A stretch of 10,299 nucleotides of DNA from Chloroflexota bacterium (lineage in GTDB: Bacteria > Chloroflexota > Ktedonobacteria > Ktedonobacterales > Ktedonobacteraceae): positions 1-10,299 of the forward strand of contig VBHS01000105.1 of the NCBI GenBank assembly GCA_005881295.1, in the 5' to 3' direction. The notes under the pieces were generated by a model. The model was not told the DNA's origin, searched no databases, and was given only the letters and a program-made list of their open reading frames with translations. Shown here one piece after another: positions 1 to 7,341 of the stretch (its first letter is position 1; each line of letters opens with the position of its first letter). The translations under genes and the position numbers were made by a program.

Positions 1-683
1 ATCTCAGGGTTGTTCAAGATGTCGGTATGCGAACCCTCCAACCGCACACGCCCGCTCTCCAACACGATTCCGTTCGTGGCGAGGCTCAGGCCCGTACGTG
101 CGTTTTGCTCGACCAGCACGATCGTTCTGCCACTGCTTTGCATCGCCTTGATTGTCTCTACCACCTGTTTGAACGTCCTGGGATCCAGCCCCATCGATGG
201 TTCATCCAGTAAGATCAAGCGAGGATCCAGCATCAGGCAGCGTGCAAATTCGACTAAGCGCTGTTGCCCTCCCGATAGGTTGCCAGCTTTGTCTCCTGCC
301 CGCGTTTTCACCACGGGAAACATCTCCTCTATGTCGTGCAAACGTCGCTCCACAAGTGCAGCGTCATTCAGCATGTAGGCTCCCAGCCGTACATTCTCCT
401 GTACCGTCATGCCTGGAAACAAGCTATGGTTCTGCGGTACCTGCACAATTCCCAGCGCCAGAATCTGGCGGGGAGTTAGCGCGGCAATAGAGCGGCCTGC
501 AAAGGTAATGTCGCCCAGCCGTGGTTTCAACAGCCCGCTTAGCACGCGCAGTACTGTGGATTTGCCAGCCCCATTGGGTCCGACGATACAGGTGGTCGTG
601 CCTTGCTCTACTTCCATGCTGATCCCTTTGAGCACATCGCCCCCTTCGTATCCCGCGTAAACATTGTGTAATTTCAGCAGCAT
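1..683 (-). CDS. livF: LivF-type ABC transporter ATPase (branched-chain amino acid family), 3' end outside window
   Basis: This is the second ATP-binding subunit of a HAAT-family importer; it powers uptake by the LivH/LivM channel from the cytoplasmic face. I translated it directly. It starts at ATG 683 (MLLKLHNVYAGYEGG), 4 bases after the livG stop, with GGGAG lying in the livG 3' end as ribosome site. Visible are Walker A GPNGAGKS (residues 35-42), the Q-loop in QVPQ (81-84), signature LSGGQ (136-140), Walker B LILLDEP (156-162) and the LivF-typical VEQN switch (191-194) in place of a canonical His. The 227 codons present are uninterrupted and run off the left edge; the family is usually about 235-240 residues, so only some ten residues are missing. 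Identity as LivF rather than LivG rests on gene order and the VEQN motif. Confidence 0.95.
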   Translation of the reverse strand, partial: MLLKLHNVYAGYEGGDVLKGISMEVEQGTTTCIVGPNGAGKSTVLRVLSGLLKPRLGDITFAGRSIAALTPRQILALGIVQVPQNHSLFPGMTVQENVRLGAYMLNDAALVERRLHDIEEMFPVVKTRAGDKAGNLSGGQQRLVEFARCLMLDPRLILLDEPSMGLDPRTFKQVVETIKAMQSSGRTIVLVEQNARTGLSLATNGIVLESGRVRLEGSHTDILNNPE

Positions 684-687
684 TACT

Positions 688-1419
688 CTAGTCTCCCAAA
701 TAAGCCTCCAGGACTTGCGGATTCGCTCGCACCTCCGCCGGCGTTCCTTCGGCGATCCTGGTGCCGCGATGCATCACCATCACCTTATCGCACAATCCCA
801 TCACAAATTCCATGTTGTGCTCGACCACTAGAAAGGTCACGCCGCGCTGGTTGAGGGTGCGAATGCGCTCCGTCAGGTAGTTGATCATCGTCGGATTGAC
901 ACCACCAGCTGGTTCATCCAGTAAAATGACCTGTGGCTCAGCAATCAACACAAAGGCAAACTCCAGCAACTTCTTCTGTCCATACGACAGGTTCCCGGCT
1001 GCCATGCTCTTGAACGACGTTAGACCCACAAAATCCAGCAGTTCCAGCGCCCGCTTCTGCTCGTGGGTTGAACTCCAGCGACTCAGCAACCCTTTCAAGT
1101 CATTGCGTTGCGCGGCGACATGCATATTTTCCAGCACTGTCAGCCGTGGGAAGATGCGCGTCAGTTGAAAGGTCCGCCCTACACCCAGCTGGAAGACCTT
1201 ATCGGGCGGCGCATTGGTGATCGTCCGTTCTTGAAAGCGTACCTGTCCGCTATCGACTCGTTCATAGCCAGTCATCACATTGAACAGCGTTGTTTTCCCC
1301 GAACCATTGGGTCCAATCAAACCGGTGATGGAGCCTTGTTCTACGCTGATCGAACACGTATCCAGGGCGCGAATGCCTCCGAACGCTTTACAGATACCCT
1401 GCGCTTCCAACAAGCTCAT
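688..1419 (-). CDS. livG: LivG-type ABC transporter ATPase (branched-chain amino acid family)
   Basis: This is the first ATPase subunit of the HAAT importer, pairing with LivF below LivH/LivM. The 243 residues match the family length. Motifs in order: Walker A GPNGSGKT (36-43), Q-loop at Gln85 in GRTFQ, ABC signature in the variant form LSYGQ (144-148), Walker B VILLDEP (164-170), and switch His201 in VVEHNM. The C-terminal segment EGTPAEVRANPQVLEAYLG is the usual LivG ending. The ATG at 1419 overlaps the livM stop in an ATGA arrangement, indicating translational coupling; an AAGG lies 9 bases upstream. LivG proteins typically carry LSYG rather than LSGG, which supports the assignment. No lesion is seen. 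Confidence 0.96.
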   Translation of the reverse strand: MSLLEAQGICKAFGGIRALDTCSISVEQGSITGLIGPNGSGKTTLFNVMTGYERVDSGQVRFQERTITNAPPDKVFQLGVGRTFQLTRIFPRLTVLENMHVAAQRNDLKGLLSRWSSTHEQKRALELLDFVGLTSFKSMAAGNLSYGQKKLLEFAFVLIAEPQVILLDEPAGGVNPTMINYLTERIRTLNQRGVTFLVVEHNMEFVMGLCDKVMVMHRGTRIAEGTPAEVRANPQVLEAYLGD

Positions 1420-2477
1420 AAATTGATACCTTCCTTCCTCGTGACACTGGCAGAGTCACCCTGCCCAGGAAGAGTACTGATGGTATGGTCGTTCTCTCCC
1501 TCCGGTTGCCGCTGGTGGCGGGTCGCCTGATATTTGCCCCAGCGCATTCTTAGCGTGGGGATGATACCCTGGGGCAACAGCAGAAGGATCACCAGGAACA
1601 GCGCTCCGTAGATCACCAGGTAATAGCCATTCTGGCTGAATTGCAAGGTGAAGTATTGCTGTGTTGGCTCTAAGAGCAGCGCCCCCAGGAGGGGTCCGGC
1701 AATCGTCCCAAGGCCGCCCAGGAACGCCATCAAGGCAACGGCGACATCGAAGGTGGCATCAAAAGCAGTGGGCGGATAGATCGACTCGACGAAATAAGCC
1801 CATGTGGCCCCCACCATGCCCACGATCAGCGCGGAGATCACAAAAGCAGAGAGTTTGGATGGTCCTGTCTTTACACCAAGGCCCAGCGCCCGGTCTTCGT
1901 CGTCCCGGATCGCCAGCAGCCCCAGTCCATATTTCGAGTTGCGTACCCACCACGAGATGGCGATAGCAACGAGCAAAATGGCCAGGGTTACATAGTAGAA
2001 TGGGATGTTGAAAAAATCGCCGCTCCAATCGGTCGGAATCGGTAATCCCAGGCCAGTGGAGCCGTTGGTGAGTCCTTTCAGATTATAGGCCAACAATTGC
2101 AGGATAAAGAACATGGCGATCGTGATCACCACAAACGTATGTCGCCGCACACGCAGAGCAATCCAGCCGAGCACGACGGAGAAGGCAGCCGCGACCAGGC
2201 CCGCTACCGGGACAAGCAAGAAAGGGAGATAGCCGCCGGGAATATTCCAGCGCTGGCACATGATCGCCAGGGTATAAGCGCCCAGGCCGAAGTAAGCACC
2301 ATGCCCGAGAGCGATATAGCCGCTATATCCCGAAAAGATATTCCAGCCGGTAGTAGCCGCGGCAAACATCAAGGTGAAGACGGCGATGGTGGTCACCGCT
2401 GGATTGGAAAACAGCATTGGAAACACAATGACGAACAGCAGCAAAACAAGTAGCCCGGCCGTTTTGATAATCTTCAT
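1416..2477 (-). CDS. livM: LivM-type ABC transporter permease with 43-residue hydrophilic C-terminal tail
   Basis: This is an inner-membrane permease of the HAAT importer (353 residues). The protein is dominated by hydrophobic segments: a first helix at about 7-23, then the family motif region GYSGYIALGHGAYFGLGAYT (50-69), the cytoplasmic loop AIRDDEDRALGLGV (189-202) that contacts the ATPases, and the conserved GGLGTIAGPLLGALLL (254-269). After the usual ending LLLLPQGIIPTLR (298-310), residues 311-353 form a polar, charged tail with no obvious domain. The start ATG 2477 overlaps the livH stop (ATGA), with AAGGAAG just upstream; the stop overlaps livG by 4 bases. The tail extends right up to the livG start, so it could be fast-evolving sequence kept for coupling. 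The family assignment is firm; the transported substrate is not determined. Confidence 0.95.
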   Translation of the reverse strand: MKIIKTAGLLVLLLFVIVFPMLFSNPAVTTIAVFTLMFAAATTGWNIFSGYSGYIALGHGAYFGLGAYTLAIMCQRWNIPGGYLPFLLVPVAGLVAAAFSVVLGWIALRVRRHTFVVITIAMFFILQLLAYNLKGLTNGSTGLGLPIPTDWSGDFFNIPFYYVTLAILLVAIAISWWVRNSKYGLGLLAIRDDEDRALGLGVKTGPSKLSAFVISALIVGMVGATWAYFVESIYPPTAFDATFDVAVALMAFLGGLGTIAGPLLGALLLEPTQQYFTLQFSQNGYYLVIYGALFLVILLLLPQGIIPTLRMRWGKYQATRHQRQPEGENDHTISTLPGQGDSASVTRKEGINL

Positions 2478-3385
2478 TGCTTCCTTCCCTCCACCTGCCC
2501 GAATAATCCCTGTGGGCGTACCAACAGGATAATCACCAGCAGGATGAAAAAGACGGTGCTGGCCCAGACGGGCGACCAGACCACGGAGGTCACATCTTCG
2601 ACGACGAGCATCCCAACTGAGGCGATCAGAGCGCCTCTCAAACTTCCCATGCCGCCGAAGATGATGATAGCCAGCAGGCGCGAGATCAGGTCATAGGCGC
2701 TACCAGCATTGAAAGCGTTGGTAGCTCCAAAGGCCATGCCTCCGGCAGCGGCAAGCGCGACACCGATACCAAACGTGATCATCGAGACGCGCTCGACATC
2801 AACGCCAATAAGCTCAGCAGCTATGCGATTTTGCATCGAGGCACGCAAGCCATAGCCAAATTTGGTACGATAGAGCAGAAAGTAAAGTCCCCCCAACAGC
2901 AGCACCGCCAGCAAGAAGCCAAACACATAAATGTAGGAGAGGTAGAAGCCCCCAATTGGAAAAGACGCCGTAATATACCAGGCTTGTAGCTTGACGTTGT
3001 CGGCAGAGAAAATGATATTGAGGAACCCTTCAATAATCAGTGCCACACCGAACGTGACCAGGATGGACAGCATCGTGCGATCACGTTTGATCGGGCGGAT
3101 AAAGAGCCACTCGATCAGCAATCCCAGGCCAAACATCACGGGCATAGTGATGAGTAGTCCCACAAATAGATCAATGTGCAGCTTTTGCTCCAAAAAAAAG
3201 CTGAGATAGGCACCCAGGATCACCAGCGCGCCTTGTCCAACATTGATAATATCCATCACCCCGAAAACAAGCGTCAGCCCGGATGCCATCAAGGCATAGA
3301 CCCCTCCGGTCAATATACCGGTGATGATTGCTTCAACAATGATTCCCACGATAAGCCCTCTTTCCATCCTGGGTAAGCATCCCAT
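2474..3385 (-). CDS. livH: LivH-type ABC transporter permease
   Basis: This is the partner inner-membrane permease of LivM. As numbered from 3385 it has 303 residues. Evidence: the N-terminal family motif YALMASGLTLVFGVMDIINV (30-49), the cytoplasmic coupling loop GYGLRASMQNRIAAELIGVD (177-196), GGMGSLRGALIAS (244-256) and the ending LLVRPQGLFG (287-296), with hydrophobic helices between. The start is uncertain. ATG 3385 has AGGGA too close (about 2-3 bases); an internal ATG at 3367 gives MERGLIVGIIVEAI, and a GTG follows GAGGG a few codons later. Homologues usually begin only a few residues before the IVEAIITG-like helix, so a start at 3367 or just inside is quite possible. The gene follows livK after 25 bases and overlaps livM by 4. 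Confidence 0.94.
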   Translation of the reverse strand: MGCLPRMERGLIVGIIVEAIITGILTGGVYALMASGLTLVFGVMDIINVGQGALVILGAYLSFFLEQKLHIDLFVGLLITMPVMFGLGLLIEWLFIRPIKRDRTMLSILVTFGVALIIEGFLNIIFSADNVKLQAWYITASFPIGGFYLSYIYVFGFLLAVLLLGGLYFLLYRTKFGYGLRASMQNRIAAELIGVDVERVSMITFGIGVALAAAGGMAFGATNAFNAGSAYDLISRLLAIIIFGGMGSLRGALIASVGMLVVEDVTSVVWSPVWASTVFFILLVIILLVRPQGLFGQVEGRKQ

Positions 3386-3410
3386 CTTCCCTTAAACACG
3401 GTACGAATTG

Positions 3411-4488
3411 CTAAGGCCAGGTTGGCTTGGGAAACTCAGGTTGGTTCGTCGCCTGAGAAGCTGGGTACACGGATACCAACGAACCTTTTTGCCATTGGAA
3501 CAGATATCCTGTTGCAAGAATATTTTCACCCTGTTCGTTGAACTTTACTGGCCCTTGCACTGACTGGTACGTACTGCCGGAGTGGAGTTCAGCAATAAGT
3601 TTCGCATTATCGATGCTGTTAATTTTGGTCGCAGCCTGCTGAAACACCTGCCCTACTGCGAAAGCTTCTGCCACATCGGAACTGATACTATCTGCCGTAC
3701 CGCCATACTTCGCCAGGAAGTCCTTCACCATTTGTGCGTTCTGGAAGGTGTTGATCGAGGGATACCACCCGCCGTTCGGAACATACACTCCCTCTGCGTT
3801 TTTTACGCCGCCAATGGCATTGGTAAATTGTGAACCCTGATCTGGACCCGCTGTGGCGATGATGGCCTGTGGATTGTAATGCTGTTGCTTGAAAGCCTGG
3901 ATGTAAGCGACGATATCAGGCAGCAGTGTGCCAGTAACTATCACCTGCGCGCCTGAGGCGATCATCTTTTGGGCGATTGGCGTATAGTCTGTGGTCTCTG
4001 ACGGGTATACCTGGGACGAGGCAGTTTTGACTCCGCCCTGCTCCAGCAGCTTCCGCGCGGTATCAACTTGAGGCTGGGTAAATGGGTCATCCTGCGTCGC
4101 GTAGGCCGCTGTTGTTGGCCGCTGCCCCGCTGGCAAGGACAGGATATACTGTGAAAAGCTGACCAGCAGATTGGCAACAGGAGCCGAAACGTCGAATAGA
4201 TTGTGCATCAGAGAGAATGTCCAGTTGTACCTGGCGACCAAGTACACCGCCGTTTTTGTTGACGGTATCGGCCCACAGTTTGTACCCTTGCTCAAAGGCT
4301 TTGCCATCTGCGGAGAAGTCGCCGGAAAGGGATAATGAAATACCGATCTTGATGGGAGTTTTTGGCTGGCTGCTGCCGCTTGTAGTACTGCTGCTCCCAC
4401 CGCAGGCGCTGAGTACGAGAAGTGCCGCGATCAACAAGCCAACGACCTTCAGTATTGGCTGTTGCCATAAGGCGGTTCGTCTTTGCAC
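3411..4488 (-). pseudogene. livK: LivK-type substrate-binding lipoprotein, broken by an internal deletion with frameshift
   Basis: This is the solute-binding protein of the HAAT importer (Peripla_BP_6 type), anchored outside the membrane. Translation starts at GTG 4488 behind AGGAGG with 6-base spacing. The N-terminus has a hydrophobic signal segment and a lipobox LSAC with lipidated Cys29, a Ser/Gly/Thr linker, then the mature start IKIGISLSLSGDFSADGKAF. This frame is good to about Asp94-Ala95 (near 4204), then becomes non-homologous and stops at 4087. The family sequence resumes in another frame at MHNLFDVSAPVANLLV (4208 downward) and runs 265 codons to TAG at 3411. Only about 360 residues can be assembled against roughly 400-430 expected. 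The lost part corresponds to the usual SDPNQ...LGP...AGGGP region that lines the ligand cleft. A single deletion of 3n+2 bases explains it. It is either a real pseudogene or a misassembly. Confidence 0.85.
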
Positions 4489-4507
4489 GGTTGTCCTCCT
4501 TTTTTAT

Positions 4508-4530
4508 GGGGTAACCACAATGTTTACCCC
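4508..4530 (-). promoter_or_regulatory. Inverted repeat just upstream of the livK ribosome site
   Basis: The arms GGGGTAA and TTACCCC are exact complements separated by 9 bases. The dyad ends 7 bases before AGGAGG of livK. In mRNA it would form a hairpin immediately before the ribosome site; in DNA it could be an operator. No T-tract follows on the minus strand (AT then six A), so a terminator role is unlikely. Function is inferred from position only. Confidence 0.45.
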
Positions 4531-4539
4531 TGGTTCCTT

Positions 4540-4559
4540 AACGCCACGTATGTGGTGTT
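4540..4559. promoter_or_regulatory. 20-bp operator-like dyad upstream of livK
   Basis: AACGCCAC-GTAT-GTGGTGTT is a near-perfect dyad: 8-base arms with one mismatch and a 4-base centre. Size and spacing suit a dimeric helix-turn-helix regulator such as a LacI, GntR or TetR protein. It lies 52-71 bases upstream of the livK GTG, where a promoter or operator for the transporter genes would be expected. No regulator gene is visible in the window, so the cognate protein is unknown. Confidence 0.4.
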
Positions 4560-4671
4560 TGAACAAATATGTTGCGTCTCTTCTGGAGATTGCGGAAACA
4601 ACTCCAGATTTTTGCTCATTCCCTCTCTATCTTCGTCTCTAGCTTCGATATGCTCACCTGACTGCTGAGAT

Positions 4672-5982
4672 TTACCCCAAAAGTCCCAGTGGCTCCTCTA
4701 TCAGCGTTGCTACAGTATCCAGGAATTGTGCTCCTCGTACCCCATCTACGGCACGGTGGTCGCAGGAAAGGGTGAGCACCATCATAGGCTGCACTGCCGG
4801 CTGACTATGGACAGGCACAACACGTTCGCTTATGCGACCTACGGCCAGGATAGCAGCCTGTGGCTGATTGATAATGGCATTGAAAGCATCGACATTGTAC
4901 ATTCCCAGGTTGCTAATCGTGAAAGTACCATCGCTTATATCCTGTGGTCGCAGCTTTCCGTCCTGCGCCTTTGCTGTCAACTCTCTGCGCCTGTGAGCAA
5001 TCTCCTCCAGGCTGAGGGTATCCGCCTGGTGAATGACAGGGACAACCAATCCTTCCTCAATGGCTACTGCAATCCCTATATGTACTTCTTGCTTCAGGGT
5101 TATCTTGTCCTCGTTCCACGACGCATTGAGACGGGGATGCATTCTCAACGCCGCCGCTGCGATTTTCACCAGCAGGTCGGTATAGCTTACTTTTTCGACG
5201 GACCGCTTCAGGATTTGCTCACGCCAGGTGATCAGCCGGCTTGCATTGACCTCGCGCACAAGGTAAAAGTGCGGTACACTCGTCCAACTTTGTGTTGTAC
5301 GCTGCGTCATAATGCGCCAGGTATTACCCAGGGTCAACTCGTTAGCAGTAGCCACAGGCGTTTCTGTTGTCGCAATGGCCTCTGCCACTTCTTCTGTGGC
5401 AAGAGGTGCTTGTACAATTGTCGCCAGCACGTCTGCCGCCACCACTGCTCCACCTGGTCCAGTACCTTTAATCGTTGCCAGCTCTTTCCCCTGCTCGGCT
5501 GCCAATCGTCGCGCCTTGGGAGAGGCCATCATCAAGCGCGCGGTAGCTTTGGCAGGCGCGGCTTCGTCCTGGTTCTGCAGGTGCGTCAATACATCAGCCT
5601 TCTGAATACGCTTGCCTGCCGATTTCACCTGGCTTAAATCCAGGCTGTGTTCGGCTGCTATACGCGAGGCCAGCGGGCTGGCCCCCCGGGGATGGAGGTG
5701 GTCACCCTGCATACCTTGTGCTCGCCCTGACTGAGGCACTTCCTCAGCAGCAAGAACGACGGCAATTACCTGCCCCACCGGGACATCGTCACCAGCGGTG
5801 AATGCCACGTGAGCAAGCACCCCGTCAGTTGGCGCTTCGATCTCAACCGTCGCCTTGTCGGTCTCGATCTCCGCCAGTGGTTCGCCCCTGGCAACCTGCT
5901 CACCCTCCACCTTGAGCCACTGCAAAATCTTACCCGTTGCTTGCGACATTCCCAGCGCTGGCAGGATGACATCTGTAGCCAT
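4672..5982 (-). CDS. 2-oxoacid/acetoin dehydrogenase E2: dihydrolipoyl acyltransferase with one lipoyl and two PSBD-like segments
   Basis: This is the acyltransferase core of a 2-oxoacid dehydrogenase complex (436 residues); it transfers the acyl group formed by E1 from lipoyl-lysine to CoA in the cytoplasm. Domains: a lipoyl domain at 1-78 with modified Lys43 in EIETDKATVEIEAP; a first peripheral-subunit-binding-like segment at 101-136 (ASPLASRIAAEHSLDLSQVK, lacking the GPGG loop); a second, canonical one at 153-188 (ASPKARRLAAEQ with GTGPGGAVVAADV); an Ala/Thr/Glu-rich linker; and the catalytic domain at about 217-436 with SNLGMYNVDAFNAIINQPQA and the active-site motif DHRAVDG (His409, Asp413). 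ATG 5982 shares one base with the M24 stop (TAATG) and has AGGAG 7 bases upstream, so it is translationally coupled. E1 genes upstream support the complex; no E3 gene is in view. Whether the acid is pyruvate, acetoin or branched-chain cannot be told. Confidence 0.95.
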   Translation of the reverse strand: MATDVILPALGMSQATGKILQWLKVEGEQVARGEPLAEIETDKATVEIEAPTDGVLAHVAFTAGDDVPVGQVIAVVLAAEEVPQSGRAQGMQGDHLHPRGASPLASRIAAEHSLDLSQVKSAGKRIQKADVLTHLQNQDEAAPAKATARLMMASPKARRLAAEQGKELATIKGTGPGGAVVAADVLATIVQAPLATEEVAEAIATTETPVATANELTLGNTWRIMTQRTTQSWTSVPHFYLVREVNASRLITWREQILKRSVEKVSYTDLLVKIAAAALRMHPRLNASWNEDKITLKQEVHIGIAVAIEEGLVVPVIHQADTLSLEEIAHRRRELTAKAQDGKLRPQDISDGTFTISNLGMYNVDAFNAIINQPQAAILAVGRISERVVPVHSQPAVQPMMVLTLSCDHRAVDGVRGAQFLDTVATLIEEPLGLLG

Positions 5983-7295
5983 TATTGGTCTCCTGTATTG
6001 GCCTCGACGTTCAGATTAGATTGTGTCTCACGCGTTGTGGGCAACGGGCCGTCAACGCTGTAATAGCGTACACCAGCTACAAGCAGTTTCTCTGCCGGGA
6101 AGCGTGTAATGACCTCGCAGCCGTCCTTCGTGACGATCAATTGCTCCTCGATGCGCGCCGCCGACCAGCCATCTGCAGCGGGCCAGAAGGTCTCAAGGGC
6201 GAAAACCATGCCCTCTTCGATCACCTCAGGGTGGTCAAGCGAAACCAGTCGGCTGAAAATGGGCTTCTCCCAGATCGAAAGTCCTACGCCGTGGCCGTAT
6301 TGCAGCGCGAAGGCTGCCTCTTCATTCGGAAAGCCGAACTCTTCAGCTTTAGGCCAGAGCTTGACGATATCAGCGGTGGTCACCCCTGGTTTGATTGCAT
6401 TGACCGCTCTATCCAGGATATCGCGGCAGTACTTGTACGCGTCTACCTGCGCCTGCGAAGCGCTCCCTACGACGAATGTGCGGTAGTAACAGGTGCGATA
6501 GCCGTTATAGCTGTGCAGTATATCGAAATACGCCGGGTCCCCGGGTCTCAACGCGCGATCGGTGTAGACATGTGGATGAGGACTGCAACGTTCACCGGAA
6601 ATGGCATTGACGCCTTCTACGTGTTCAGAACCCAGGTCGTACAGAACCTTGTTGACCAGGCCGACACACTCATTTTCTCGTATTCCGGGCCTCAAAGCAC
6701 GGTACAGTTCATCATAGGCTGCGTCTACCATCATGCAAGCGGTGGCGAGTAAAGTGATCTCATCTTGTGTCTTGATCACGCGGGCCTTTTGCATCAACTG
6801 TTGCCCATCAACCACTTTGATGCCCTCTGCTTGCAAGGCGAAAAGCACCGGCATTTCAACGACATCCACCCCTACCGGCTCGTTAAGCAGTCCGCGCTCT
6901 TCCAGTTCGATGCGGATCTTTTTCGCAACATCTTCGGCTCGACCAGATTCAGGCGACATTGCTCCGCGTTGCGTAGAGATGCCAGCGCGGGAGCGATCAT
7001 CGCCTAACCAGGGACAGTAGAGCTTGTGATGCCGCGCTGCTGAGCCGAAGTCCCACATGATCGGTTCATCGTCCCGTGGCAGGAGGCTGAAGCGTGCCAG
7101 TTTGTCCATCGCCCACGTTCCGATATGGGTAGCTGTGATATAGCGTATGTTATTCATGTCGAAACAGAGTAAGGCCCCCATTTCAGACGCTCTGAGCAGT
7201 TTTTTGATACGTGCAAGACGCTCGGCGCGCAGTCGCTCAAAGTTCACCCTTTCTTCCCAGTCGACACCCATCAGACCATAGGTTTTAATCGCCAT
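5982..7295 (-). CDS. M24-family (Xaa-Pro peptidase/creatinase/DddP fold) metalloenzyme homologue with altered metal site
   Basis: The protein has 437 residues from ATG 7295. An in-frame GTG at 7298 is possible, but GGAG (7303-7306) lies 7 bases from the ATG and only 4 from the GTG. The N-terminal creatinase-type domain includes GALLCFDMNNIRYIT (40-54). The C-terminal pita-bread domain has His residues in SPHPHVYTDR, Asp258 in YFDILHSYNGY, His335 in GHGVGL, Glu368 in ALETF and Glu383 in RIEEQLIV. The second Asp ligand, expected in a GYxxDxxRT motif, is Cys269 (GYRTCYYRTF). The N-terminal domain resembles the DMSP lyase DddP as I remember it, and M24 also includes ectoine hydrolase and creatinase, so peptidase activity should not be assumed. 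The gene sits between E1 beta (46-base gap) and E2 (1-base overlap), implying a role in the same pathway. Substrate unknown. Confidence 0.92.
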   Translation of the reverse strand: MAIKTYGLMGVDWEERVNFERLRAERLARIKKLLRASEMGALLCFDMNNIRYITATHIGTWAMDKLARFSLLPRDDEPIMWDFGSAARHHKLYCPWLGDDRSRAGISTQRGAMSPESGRAEDVAKKIRIELEERGLLNEPVGVDVVEMPVLFALQAEGIKVVDGQQLMQKARVIKTQDEITLLATACMMVDAAYDELYRALRPGIRENECVGLVNKVLYDLGSEHVEGVNAISGERCSPHPHVYTDRALRPGDPAYFDILHSYNGYRTCYYRTFVVGSASQAQVDAYKYCRDILDRAVNAIKPGVTTADIVKLWPKAEEFGFPNEEAAFALQYGHGVGLSIWEKPIFSRLVSLDHPEVIEEGMVFALETFWPAADGWSAARIEEQLIVTKDGCEVITRFPAEKLLVAGVRYYSVDGPLPTTRETQSNLNVEANTGDQ

Positions 7296-7341
7296 CACTT
7301 TTCTCCTTCATCGCATGTATGGACCCGATTTTTTGCGTCCC

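Larger units (their letters stand above)
4489..4671. other. Intergenic region between the E2 gene and livK
   Basis: These 183 bases hold no credible gene. They contain the livK ribosome site (AGGAGG, 4495-4500), two dyads listed separately (4508-4530 and 4540-4559), and a third inverted repeat with 7-base arms TCTGGAG (4582-4588) and CTCCAGA (4602-4608) around a 13-base loop. On the plus strand the last is followed by ATTTTT, so it resembles a terminator only in the direction where no gene is seen. No intrinsic terminator for the E2 gene is visible on the minus strand, so read-through from the enzyme genes into the transporter genes is possible. No convincing -35/-10 pair was found. Confidence 0.6.

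Noticed and set aside
4209..4400. Start of a separate 329-residue reading frame at 4400 for the binding protein.
   Set aside because: Residues before the junction near 4206 are an out-of-frame reading of the lipoprotein N-terminus; homology begins only at MHNLFDV.
4582..4608. Inverted repeat followed by ATTTTT as an intrinsic terminator.
   Set aside because: The T-run is on the plus strand, where no gene exists; on the minus strand, where E2 is read, there is no T-tract after the stem. The loop is also long (13 bases).
4726..5637. Plus-strand open frame of 303 codons.
   Set aside because: It lies wholly antisense to the E2 catalytic and linker regions, is rich in Cys, His and Arg, and shows no family resemblance.
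5985..6752. Plus-strand open frame of 255 codons.
   Set aside because: It is antisense to the M24 gene, which has clear conserved motifs; no ribosome site or homology supports the plus-strand frame.
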